A DNA stretch of 5,768 bases from Propionibacterium sp. (GCA_012514785.1 JAAYZP010000283.1:1-5768), one strand, 5' to 3'. Positions 1 to 5,092 are shown, counted from the first letter of the stretch. The notes: generated by a model from the letters alone, not told the origin. Numbers and translations: made by a program.

Positions 1-2
1 CG

Positions 3-740
3 CACAACAACACCGCCGACGCGGGCCGCGCGGCAGAGAGCGACGGCATCCAGTGGGCGAATGCGGAGGCGTACCGCAAGCTGCGCACGAACGTTGGCTT
101 CGTCGGCCTCGGCGGCGAACGCCGCTCGTCGATGGTGGTCACGTCGTCGGTGGCGGGTGAAGGCAAGACGGAGACGGCGACGAACCTCGCCCGCGTCCTC
201 GCACTGGCGGGGGAGCGCGTGCTGCTGATCGACGCCGACCTCCGCCGGCCCCAGGTGGCCGACCGTCTCCGGCTCGACAGCGAGCTCGGCCTCTCCGACG
301 TCCTCACCGGGCGCGGGACGCTGCAGGACCTCATCATCGACGTCGCGCCCGGCTACTTCTACGTGCTTCCGGCCGGCACGGTGCCGCCCAACCCGTCGGA
401 GCTGCTCGGCTCCGAGGCCATGGCACACCTACTCGCGACGGTGGAGCGCCAGTTCGACTACGTCCTCTTCGACGCGCCCCCGATGCTGCCGGTGACCGAT
501 GCGGTGATCCTGGCCGCGCAGACCGGTGGGGCGATCGTCGTGTCGCGCTCGGGGCTGCTGCGTCGGCAGCAGTTGGAGACGAGCTTGGGGATGCTCGAGT
601 CCGCGGACGCGACGGTGCTGGGGATCGTGCTCAACGACGTCCCGGTCTCGAAGGCCGACGCCTACGCCGGCTACTACTCGTCGCACGCGCAGGAGAGCTC
701 CGAGCGTGCCCATCGGGTGCAGGCCGACGCCGCGGTCTGA
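3..740 (+). CDS. Polysaccharide biosynthesis tyrosine autokinase (BY-kinase), C-terminal kinase domain; 5' end outside window
   Basis: Visible part is 245 residues; the frame is open to the left edge, so the usual N-terminal Wzz-type chain-length domain and two membrane helices would lie upstream. Family role: a P-loop bacterial tyrosine kinase (Wzc/CapB/CpsD type) at the inner membrane face, whose autophosphorylation cycle controls capsule or exopolysaccharide polymerisation and export. Seen in the sequence: an EX2RX2R oligomerisation motif (EAYRKLR, visible residues 22-28), Walker A SVAGEGKT (49-56), Walker A' LLIDADLRRP (74-83) and Walker B YVLFDAPP (153-160, Asp157). The C-terminal tyrosine cluster is small: Y221, Y224 and Y225. 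Walker A ends in GEGKT where many homologues have GEGKS. The first Met available, at 132, lies after the EX2RX2R motif and directly before Walker A, so it is not a real start. Alternative: a stand-alone CapB-like kinase beginning just outside the window. Confidence 0.9.
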   Translation, partial: HNNTADAGRAAESDGIQWANAEAYRKLRTNVGFVGLGGERRSSMVVTSSVAGEGKTETATNLARVLALAGERVLLIDADLRRPQVADRLRLDSELGLSDVLTGRGTLQDLIIDVAPGYFYVLPAGTVPPNPSELLGSEAMAHLLATVERQFDYVLFDAPPMLPVTDAVILAAQTGGAIVVSRSGLLRRQQLETSLGMLESADATVLGIVLNDVPVSKADAYAGYYSSHAQESSERAHRVQADAAV

Positions 741-743
741 CCT

Positions 744-763
744 GAAGGGGTTTTGCCCCCTTC
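744..763 (+). terminator. Possible terminator hairpin after the kinase gene
   Basis: GAAGGGG (744-750) pairs perfectly with CCCCTTC (757-763) around a six-base loop, beginning four bases after the kinase stop codon. No T-run follows the stem, so it would have to act as the U-less type of terminator often proposed for actinobacteria. Position supports the call; the structure alone is modest. Confidence 0.45.
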
Positions 764-779
764 GGTGTGCGGTTTGCCA

Positions 780-966
780 CCGTCTGGAGCCTGTTGCCAA
801 ATGGCATCGGGACCCTTGGGTGCGATGGTTCACGGCCCTTCGAGACGCTCCTCCGTCGCTCCTCAGGGATCGTGACTAGGCCTCTTACGGTCCCTGAGGT
901 GCGGAGCGAAGCGGAGCCTCGAAGGGCCGCTCGGTAATTCGCTACTTAGCAACAGGCTCCGGAAGG
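780..966. repeat. Nested imperfect palindrome (REP/MITE-like) abutting and entering the DUF222 3' end
   Basis: Three shells of inverted repeat share one centre. Outer arms 780-797 and 949-966 match at 16 of 18 positions, including the perfect 12-mer GGAGCCTGTTGC / GCAACAGGCTCC (786-797 / 949-960), with partial pairing continuing inward to 805/941. The middle arms are CGGCCCTTCGAG (833-844) and CTCGAAGGGCCG (918-929). The inner arms are CCTCAGGGA (861-869) and TCCCTGAGG (891-899). The GCGGAGCGAAGCGGAGC stretch (901-917) and its imperfect partner (847-860) join the middle and inner shells. The style resembles dispersed palindromes familiar from actinobacterial chromosomes; that is recognition from memory, not a search. 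The right outer arm holds the last codons and stop of the DUF222 gene. No transposase and no clear target-site duplication are visible. Confidence 0.7.
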
Positions 967-1626
967 CTCGAACTCCGCCAGCAGCTCCGCGATCTGCATC
1001 AGCGCAGCCTCGAAGTACTTCGCATCCAGCACGTCAAGCTGGCCGTAGAGCTGCATCACCCCGTGTCGGTACCGGCCGACGTCGACGAACCGGGCCTTCA
1101 GCTGCTTGCGCTCCTTCTCCCGCACCAGATCCGGGCGCTGCTTCGCGATCAGCGTGTCCACCAGATCCAGCGCATCGCCGGGGCCCAGCTCATGCTGCCG
1201 CTCCATCCACCGATCCGTCACCACGAGCGCGTCCGGGGCGGGGAGGTCGTCGCAGCGCTTCGCCACCTCCAATGCCTTCCACGCCACCACTTCCAACTCC
1301 TGCACGGCCCGCCAGAGGACGGGGTGGCGGAAGCGCAAGTTCAGCGCGTGGTGCAGCCGCTTCGTCGCGGAATGCACGGAGACGCCGAGGAGTGCGGCGA
1401 GTTCGTGAGTGAAGAACTCCGAGATGAGGGGGCAGCCGTCGCCCCCGACGGGGACGAGTTTCTCGGTGAGCTCGGGCAGGATCGTCGCGTACTCACCCGA
1501 GCTATCCGCGACCCGATACTGGACCGCGAGATCCACCAGCGCCTGCAGCTTCGCGGCCTCCGCGGCGCGCTCTCCGATGAGGGCGGAGCGGAGCCGTTCG
1601 GCGGCTTCGACAGTGGTGGTTTGCAT
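946..1626 (-). CDS. DUF222 (13E12 repeat-like) protein, C-terminally shortened, no HNH domain
   Basis: 226 residues. The family usually runs to about 400-500 residues: a helical DUF222 region followed by an HNH nuclease motif, function poorly known, often multicopy and repeat-associated in actinobacteria. Here residues 1-60 are a helical leader; residues 74-91 (HELAALLGVSVHSATKRL) look like the helix-turn-helix segment near the start of DUF222. A charged stretch (KERKQLKARFVDVGRYRHG) and MQLYGQLDVLDAKYFEAAL match the family's typical R-V-D ... M-x-x-L-x-G-x-L-D segment. The protein then stops at EPSGACC, where DUF222 would normally continue, and no HNH Cys/His cluster follows. The terminal codons GGA-GCC-TGT-TGC-TAA lie in the outer arm of the adjoining palindrome, suggesting the end was rewritten by repeat insertion or recombination. 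The ATG at 1626 has no Shine-Dalgarno sequence but has TATAAT 7 bases upstream. It could be a degenerate remnant rather than a working protein. Confidence 0.72.
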   Translation of the reverse strand: MQTTTVEAAERLRSALIGERAAEAAKLQALVDLAVQYRVADSSGEYATILPELTEKLVPVGGDGCPLISEFFTHELAALLGVSVHSATKRLHHALNLRFRHPVLWRAVQELEVVAWKALEVAKRCDDLPAPDALVVTDRWMERQHELGPGDALDLVDTLIAKQRPDLVREKERKQLKARFVDVGRYRHGVMQLYGQLDVLDAKYFEAALMQIAELLAEFEPSGACC

Positions 1627-1633
1627 GTCTCAT

Positions 1634-1661
1634 ATTATAGTCCAACTGTGGGTCATTTCAT
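1634..1661 (-). promoter_or_regulatory. Sigma70-type promoter of the DUF222 gene, probably leaderless
   Basis: Reading the minus strand, a perfect TATAAT (1639 to 1634) lies 7 bases before the ATG. ATGAAA (1661 to 1656, four of six matches to TTGACA) stands 16 bases further upstream. The predicted transcription start falls at or within one base of the start codon. The stretch between -10 and ATG (ATGAGAC) has no Shine-Dalgarno sequence, which fits a leaderless mRNA. Confidence 0.6.
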
Positions 1662-1692
1662 AGATGGCTAGCGTTTTTATCCGATCTTTCTT

Positions 1693-1708
1693 GCGCAGTT
1701 TTCTGCGC
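1693..1708. repeat. Small hairpin GCGCAG-TTTT-CTGCGC
   Basis: Perfect six-base-pair stem with a four-base TTTT loop in the gene-free stretch between the DUF222 promoter and the palindromic repeat. A T-rich tract (1674-1692) precedes it on the plus strand; neither strand has a T-run after it, so it does not qualify as a terminator. No function can be assigned. Confidence 0.35.
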
Positions 1709-1721
1709 CGGTTTGGGGTGG

Positions 1722-1874
1722 TTTCGACCATCACGGAGCTCGTTCCTCGCGCCGTGAGCTCAACCAGCAAGTGACCCGTGCTGGTTGAGCTCGCCCGCGA
1801 CGCGGTCCCTGAGCTCGTGTCGCGACGGAGTCGCTGCACGATGGTCGAAGGGGAGGAGCCGGCGATGGTCGAAA
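1722..1874. repeat. Second palindromic repeat element (REP-like)
   Basis: Outer arms TTTCGACCATC (1722-1732) and GATGGTCGAAA (1864-1874) are perfect inverted copies; an extra inner copy GATGGTCGAA sits at 1840-1849. The core is a perfect 14-bp inverted repeat, GAGCTCAACCAGCA (1756-1769) with TGCTGGTTGAGCTC (1779-1792), around a nine-base loop. GAGCTC occurs four times (1736, 1756, 1787, 1811), and the self-palindrome GTCGCGAC is at 1819-1826. CGGTCCCTGAG (1803-1813) repeats an 11-mer in the first element (888-898). With the DUF222 promoter and the hairpin at 1693, this accounts for most of the gene-free stretch 1627-1946. I find no credible gene there. Confidence 0.65.
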
Positions 1875-1933
1875 CTGTCAGCAGTCGCTGGGGCCGGGAG
1901 CGCCTCACGCAGCGGGGCCCGTCGGCTGGCTTG

Positions 1934-1939
1934 TACACT
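1934..1939 (+). promoter_or_regulatory. -10 box of the small membrane protein / nitrobindin-like / YgfZ operon
   Basis: TACACT (four of six TATAAT positions, with the key T, A and final T) lies 7 bases before the ATG at 1947, so transcription would start at or next to the start codon. The intervening bases GGCCGCC are no Shine-Dalgarno sequence. No convincing -35 box is visible about 17 bases upstream. A leaderless transcript is inferred. Confidence 0.45.
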
Positions 1940-1946
1940 GGCCGCC

Positions 1947-2063
1947 ATGGCTACGGTCCTGCCCTGGGTGCTCGTCGTCGCTGCGGCAATCTTCGCGGCG
2001 GCGGCGCTGTACGCGCTCGTGCGGCTGCTGATCGATGTCGTCCACCAGGTGAGGAAAGAATGA
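1947..2063 (+). CDS. Small single-pass membrane protein (38 aa), first gene of the operon
   Basis: The protein starts MATVLPWVLVVAAA and ends HQVRKE. Residues 4-25 are a near-continuous hydrophobic Val/Ala/Leu stretch long enough for one membrane helix. The only charges are Arg26 and Asp30, then the basic tail, which predicts an inside C-terminus. ATG 1947 is preferred over in-frame upstream ATGs such as 1785: sequence before it is repeat DNA translating to Ser/Arg-rich nonsense, and a -10 box sits 7 bases upstream. Its TGA (2061-2063) overlaps the next gene's ATG (2060-2062) as ATGA, indicating translational coupling. The Shine-Dalgarno for that next gene lies in its last codons. I do not recognise a family. 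It may tether or regulate the heme-binding neighbour, but that is speculation from position only. Confidence 0.65.
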   Translation: MATVLPWVLVVAAAIFAAAALYALVRLLIDVVHQVRKE

Positions 2064-2563
2064 ATATTGATATCGAGGTGCCCGAGGGCCTGGACCCGCG
2101 GCTGACCGCGCTCGGCTGGCTCGTCGGCAGCTGGGAAGGCACCGGCAACGGCACGGACGTCGACGGCGAGGACTTCCAGTTCGAGCAGCGCATCCAGTTC
2201 TGGCCGGGCGGCGGGCCCTACATCTACTACCTCGCGCAGGCCTATGTCCTCGACGCGGACGGCAAGGCCGGCGACATGATCGACATGGAGACCGGCTTCT
2301 GGCGCCCCAAGCCGGATGCCAGCCTCGAGGTCACGCTGACGAATGCCGCAGGCTGGACCGAGGTGCACGTCGGCAAGATCCAGGTGACGCGCATCGACCT
2401 GCGCACCGACGCCGTCGTGCGCACCGAGTCCGCCGAGGTGGAGCATTCCGCCGGCCAGCGGCTCTACGGCAAGGTGGAGGACGACCTGATGTACGCCCTC
2501 GACCGCGCCACCACCACCCACGATCTGCGCCCGCACATGTGGGCGCGACTGAAGAAGATGTGA
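2060..2563 (+). CDS. Nitrobindin-like FABP-type heme-binding beta-barrel protein (DUF1794/THAP4-like)
   Basis: 167 residues, the usual size for bacterial nitrobindins (about 160-200). The family forms a ten-stranded barrel binding ferric heme through a C-terminal histidine; it handles NO and can isomerise peroxynitrite. Seen here: the hallmark N-terminal LGWLVGSWEGTG (18-29), alternating polar and hydrophobic strands through the middle (EQRIQFWPGG, GFWRPKP, LEVTLTNA), and a C-terminal RPHMWARLKK where His159 sits where the proximal heme ligand is expected. No signal peptide, so cytoplasmic. ATG 2060 is favoured by a strong GAGGAAAG just before it and by the ATGA overlap with the small membrane gene; the longer frame back to 1778 would read through repeat DNA. 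The ygfZ start follows or overlaps its stop. A related FABP-like gene (Rv0813c) lies near a YgfZ gene (Rv0811c) in Mycobacterium tuberculosis, from memory. Confidence 0.82.
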   Translation: MNIDIEVPEGLDPRLTALGWLVGSWEGTGNGTDVDGEDFQFEQRIQFWPGGGPYIYYLAQAYVLDADGKAGDMIDMETGFWRPKPDASLEVTLTNAAGWTEVHVGKIQVTRIDLRTDAVVRTESAEVEHSAGQRLYGKVEDDLMYALDRATTTHDLRPHMWARLKKM

Positions 2564-2565
2564 GT

Positions 2566-3489
2566 ATGTCTGTTCTTGTTGGTCATGGTCTCGACGAAGA
2601 GTTGGTCTGGCACTACGGCAACCCCGTCGCCGAGGCGCGGCTCATGGAATCCGGGGAGGGCGTCGTCGCGCTCACGAACCGCGAGATCGTGGAGATCTCC
2701 GGCGAGGACCGGCTGCAACTCCTGCACCTGATCTCGACGCAGGACGTCGAGAAACTCCCCGCCGACGAGGCGACGACGCTCCTGATCCTCAACCCGCAGG
2801 GCCACATCCAGCATGCGATGCACGGCGTCGACGACGGCGAGAGCCTCATCGTGTGGACCGAGCCCGGACGCGCGGACGCGCTGGTCGCGCACCTGGAGAA
2901 GATGCGCTTCGCCATGCGCGTCGAGGCCGTCCGCCGCCACGACCTGCAGCTCTACTGGACGGGCCACAAGGTGACCCTGCCGGAGGGTGCGCGCTGCCGC
3001 CACTCCGAGTTGGGCGGGACCGAGGTGTTCTCCCCGCTGCCACTGGAGGCGAACGTCGGCATGTGGGCCTACGACGCCGCGCGCATCGCCGCCGGCGTGC
3101 CGAGGGTGTTCGTCGACACCGACGAGCGCACCATCCCCAACGAGATCGGCCTCTTCGGCACCCACCTCGACAAGGGTTGCTACCCGGGCCAGGAGACCGT
3201 CGCGAAGATCCACACGCTCGGCCGGCCGCCCCGACGGCTCGTGCAGCTGCACCTCGACGGCTCGATGTCGGCGCTGCCGGAGCACGGCGCGGAGCTGAAG
3301 CTCGGCGAGAAGGCCGTGGGCGCCGTCGGGTCCAGCGCACTGCACCACGAGATGGGGCCCATCGCGCTCGCGCTCATCAAGCGCAACGTCGACGTGGAGG
3401 CTGAACTCCTCGCCGGCGAGATCCCGGCCTCGCAGGAGGTACTCGTCGACCCCGACGTCGGCCTGCACATCCGCCCCCGGCTCCGCTGA
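2566..3489 (+). CDS. ygfZ: CAF17-like / YgfZ folate-binding protein (Fe-S enzyme maintenance)
   Basis: 307 residues, typical length. YgfZ/IBA57-family proteins are cytoplasmic GcvT-fold, tetrahydrofolate-binding factors that support activity of certain Fe-S enzymes such as the tRNA thiolase MiaB under oxidative stress; they do not cleave glycine. Signature seen: KGCYPGQE (203-210) with the conserved Cys205, preceded by DERTIPNEIGL (186-196) and followed by the usual short beta-barrel domain. The N-terminal GcvT-like half includes ISGEDRLQLLHLISTQDV (43-60), the family's typical motif region. Start choice: ATG 2566 is three bases past the upstream stop; an in-frame GTG at 2560 overlaps that stop as GTGA and would add two residues. 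The GAAGAAG at 2551-2557 can serve either. Operon with the nitrobindin-like gene is clear from spacing. The larger frame from 2539 starts inside the neighbouring gene and is unlikely. Confidence 0.9.
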   Translation: MSVLVGHGLDEELVWHYGNPVAEARLMESGEGVVALTNREIVEISGEDRLQLLHLISTQDVEKLPADEATTLLILNPQGHIQHAMHGVDDGESLIVWTEPGRADALVAHLEKMRFAMRVEAVRRHDLQLYWTGHKVTLPEGARCRHSELGGTEVFSPLPLEANVGMWAYDAARIAAGVPRVFVDTDERTIPNEIGLFGTHLDKGCYPGQETVAKIHTLGRPPRRLVQLHLDGSMSALPEHGAELKLGEKAVGAVGSSALHHEMGPIALALIKRNVDVEAELLAGEIPASQEVLVDPDVGLHIRPRLR

Positions 3490-3506
3490 CGGGGCATCGG
3501 ACGAAC

Positions 3507-3552
3507 ATAGATCAGGGTTGTGGACCGAGGACGGTCCACAACCCTGATCTAT
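3507..3552. terminator. Bidirectional terminator hairpin between convergent ygfZ and tpx
   Basis: Perfect 21-bp inverted repeat, arms 3507-3527 and 3532-3552, loop AGGA; the arms include GATCAGGGTTGTGGACCG and its complement. It lies 17 bases past the ygfZ stop and 18 bases past the tpx stop, so it can serve both transcripts. There is no T-run on either side, so termination would be by the strong stem alone. Perfect pairing over 21 bp is longer than termination needs, so a dispersed repeat is an alternative. Confidence 0.72.
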
Positions 3553-3570
3553 ACGTGGCGGGGGGGGCGG

Positions 3571-4065
3571 TCAGATCGCGGCGAGTGCCGCGTCGTAGTC
3601 CGGCTCGTCGCCGGTGACGGGCACCTGCTGGGTGTAGACCACCTTGCCGTTCTCGTCGAGCACGACGACGGAGCGCGACAGCAGCCCCTCGAGCGGACCG
3701 TCGGTGAACGTGACGCCGTAGTCGTTGCCGAACGAGCTGCGGAAGCCCGAGGCGACGACGACGTTCTCGATGCCCTCGGCGCCGCAGAAGCGGGCCTGGG
3801 CGAACGGGAGGTCGTTGGATACGCAGAGGACCTTGGCGCCCTCGAGGCCCGCGGCCCGCTCGTTGAAGGTGCGCACGCTGTTGGCGCACACCCCGGTGTC
3901 CAGCGACGGGAAGATGTTGAGGACGAGCTTGGTGCCGGCGAAGTCGCTCAGCTTGACCGGGTCGAGGTCGTTGCCGACGAGTTCGAAGTCGGGCGCCTGG
4001 GCGCCGACCTCGGGCAGTTCGCCGATCGAGTGCACGGTGGAATCCTTGAAAGTGATGTCAGCCAT
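3571..4065 (-). CDS. tpx: Thiol peroxidase (atypical 2-Cys peroxiredoxin, Tpx)
   Basis: 164 residues, matching Tpx. It reduces H2O2 and organic hydroperoxides in the cytoplasm using thioredoxin or an equivalent thiol donor. Seen: peroxidatic Cys60 within FPSLDTGVCANSVRTFN (52-68), with the active-site Pro53 and Thr57; resolving Cys94 in PFAQARFCG (87-95); catalytic Arg131 in LLSRSVVVLDENG. Cys81 (KVLCVSNDLPF) is the extra cysteine common in the subfamily. The Cys60-Cys94 spacing is the Tpx one (61 and 95 in E. coli), which separates it from BCP/AhpC. The start at 4065 is preceded by a -10 box and no well-spaced Shine-Dalgarno sequence. It is divergent from ppk2 and convergent with ygfZ. No OxyR-type operator was recognised. 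A G8 run lies just beyond the stop codon (3560-3567). Confidence 0.95.
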   Translation of the reverse strand: MADITFKDSTVHSIGELPEVGAQAPDFELVGNDLDPVKLSDFAGTKLVLNIFPSLDTGVCANSVRTFNERAAGLEGAKVLCVSNDLPFAQARFCGAEGIENVVVASGFRSSFGNDYGVTFTDGPLEGLLSRSVVVLDENGKVVYTQQVPVTGDEPDYDAALAAI

Positions 4066-4071
4066 GCCTCG

Positions 4072-4077
4072 ATCCTA
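4072..4077 (-). promoter_or_regulatory. -10 box of tpx, probably leaderless
   Basis: On the minus strand TAGGAT (4077 to 4072) lies 6 bases before the tpx ATG. A GAGG lies in those six bases but only one base from the ATG, too close for a normal ribosome binding site. No strong -35 box; GTGAAC at about 16 bases upstream matches TTGACA at three positions. This region is shared with the divergent ppk2, whose own promoter I could not place. Confidence 0.45.
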
Positions 4078-4132
4078 TGCGCATCCTCGGCTCGTTCACG
4101 CGCTGTTCATCGGGAAGTGGTGAAGTAGTGCC

Positions 4133-5059
4133 ATGAGCCAACACAACCTCCGCGAATACATCGACCGGATGCGCGATGAGGGGTACAGCGTCGGCAACGT
4201 GCACGGCGAGGACCCGTACCTGATCGACCCGCTCGGCAACGCCGTCGAGACGTGGCGGGACCGCTACCCCTACGACGAGCTGATGGGCCGGGAGGAGTAC
4301 GAGGAGGAGAAGCGGCAGCTGCAGATCGAGCTGCTGAAGATGCAGTACTCCGCAGAGGACCACGGCACGAGGCACATCATCATCTTCGAAGGCCGCGACG
4401 CCGCGGGCAAGGGCGGGGCGATCAAGCGGTTCACCGAACACCTCAACCCGCGGTCCGCGCGCGTGGTGGCGCTGAGCAAGCCGACGGAGCGCGAGCGGGG
4501 GCAGTGGTACTTCCAGCGCTACGTCGCCCACCTCCCCACAGCGGGTGAGATCGTGCTGTTCGACCGGTCCTGGTACAACCGGGCCGGCGTCGAGCGGGTG
4601 ATGGGGTTCTGCACGGAGGAGGAGTACCAGGTGTTCATCCGCCAGGCGCCCGTGTTCGAGGAGATGCTCATCGACGCGGGGATCACGGTGACGAAGCTGT
4701 GGTTCTCCGTGACGCAGCGCGAGCAGCGGACCCGGTTCGCCATCCGCCAGATCGATCCGGTGCGGCAATGGAAGCTCTCCCCGATGGACCTCGAATCCCT
4801 CGACAAGTGGGAGGAATACACCGAGGCCAAGGCGGCGATGCTGAAGCATACGGACACGGTGGTCGTGCCGTGGTACCGGATCAAGAGCAACGACAAGAAG
4901 CGGGCGCGGCTGAACGCGATGCGCCTGCTGCTCGACCTGCACGACTACGAGGGCAAGGACCCGTCGGTGATCAAGCCCACCGACCCCAAGATCGTCACGC
5001 GTGGTCGGCGCAACCACGCGGACAGGCAGATCCAGGAGGGCATGGAGGACACCGACTGA
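4133..5059 (+). CDS. ppk2: Polyphosphate kinase 2 (PPK2 family)
   Basis: 308 residues, the single-domain PPK2 size. The enzyme transfers phosphate between polyphosphate and nucleotides, mainly making nucleoside triphosphates from diphosphates in class I. Seen: Walker A FEGRDAAGKGG (85-95); SKPTERERGQWYFQRYVAHLP (115-135), the conserved polyphosphate-binding region; Walker B with its following motif IVLFDRSWYNRAGVERVMGF (140-159, Asp144); and the lid region with DPVRQWKLSPMDLESL and the WEEYTEAKAAML helix. The N-terminal acidic helix (EEYEEEKRQLQIELLKMQ) before the fold is typical. The C-terminal tail is basic then acidic and probably disordered. Class I is inferred from the WKLSPMD lid; substrate class cannot be settled by eye. 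The ATG at 4133 has a weak GAAG seven bases upstream. It diverges from tpx with a 67-base gap and converges on the putA-type gene with a 33-base gap in which I see no clear terminator. Confidence 0.95.
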   Translation: MSQHNLREYIDRMRDEGYSVGNVHGEDPYLIDPLGNAVETWRDRYPYDELMGREEYEEEKRQLQIELLKMQYSAEDHGTRHIIIFEGRDAAGKGGAIKRFTEHLNPRSARVVALSKPTERERGQWYFQRYVAHLPTAGEIVLFDRSWYNRAGVERVMGFCTEEEYQVFIRQAPVFEEMLIDAGITVTKLWFSVTQREQRTRFAIRQIDPVRQWKLSPMDLESLDKWEEYTEAKAAMLKHTDTVVVPWYRIKSNDKKRARLNAMRLLLDLHDYEGKDPSVIKPTDPKIVTRGRRNHADRQIQEGMEDTD

Positions 5060-5092
5060 GGGCCGGCGGCGGCTCAATCATCGAGATCGCGC

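Noticed and set aside
429..833. Minus-strand open frame opposite the kinase 3' end
   Set aside because: Shadow of the kinase gene; Arg/His-rich with no motif.
780..966. Complete insertion sequence
   Set aside because: The terminal-repeat-like ends enclose only about 150 bp of palindrome with no transposase, and no target-site duplication is evident at the flanks.
1063..1671. Plus-strand open frame opposite the DUF222 gene
   Set aside because: It runs antisense to a frame with family resemblance and its own promoter; no motif or ribosome binding site supports it.
1722..1874. CRISPR array or phage attachment site
   Set aside because: Repeats are inverted rather than evenly spaced direct repeats, there are no spacers, and there is no tRNA or integrase nearby.
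1630..1938. Minus-strand open frame through the repeat region
   Set aside because: It translates palindromic repeat DNA into Ser/Arg/Thr-rich sequence and crosses the DUF222 promoter; no domain.
2464..3468. Long minus-strand open frame (334 codons) opposite ygfZ
   Set aside because: It is antisense to a gene with an unmistakable KGCYPGQE motif; composition is Asp/Val/His/Arg-rich as expected from reading GC-biased codons backwards, with no recognisable domain.
4066..4132. ppk2 promoter in the gap shared with tpx
   Set aside because: No hexamer with more than a weak match to TATAAT or TTGACA was found at suitable spacing on the plus strand.
4058..5077. Long minus-strand open frame (339 codons) opposite ppk2
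   Set aside because: It mirrors the clear PPK2 gene, has shadow-type His/Leu/Arg/Val composition and no family resemblance.
5060..5092. Terminator between convergent ppk2 and the putA-type gene
   Set aside because: The 33-base gap is GC-rich but I could not build a convincing stem with a loop.
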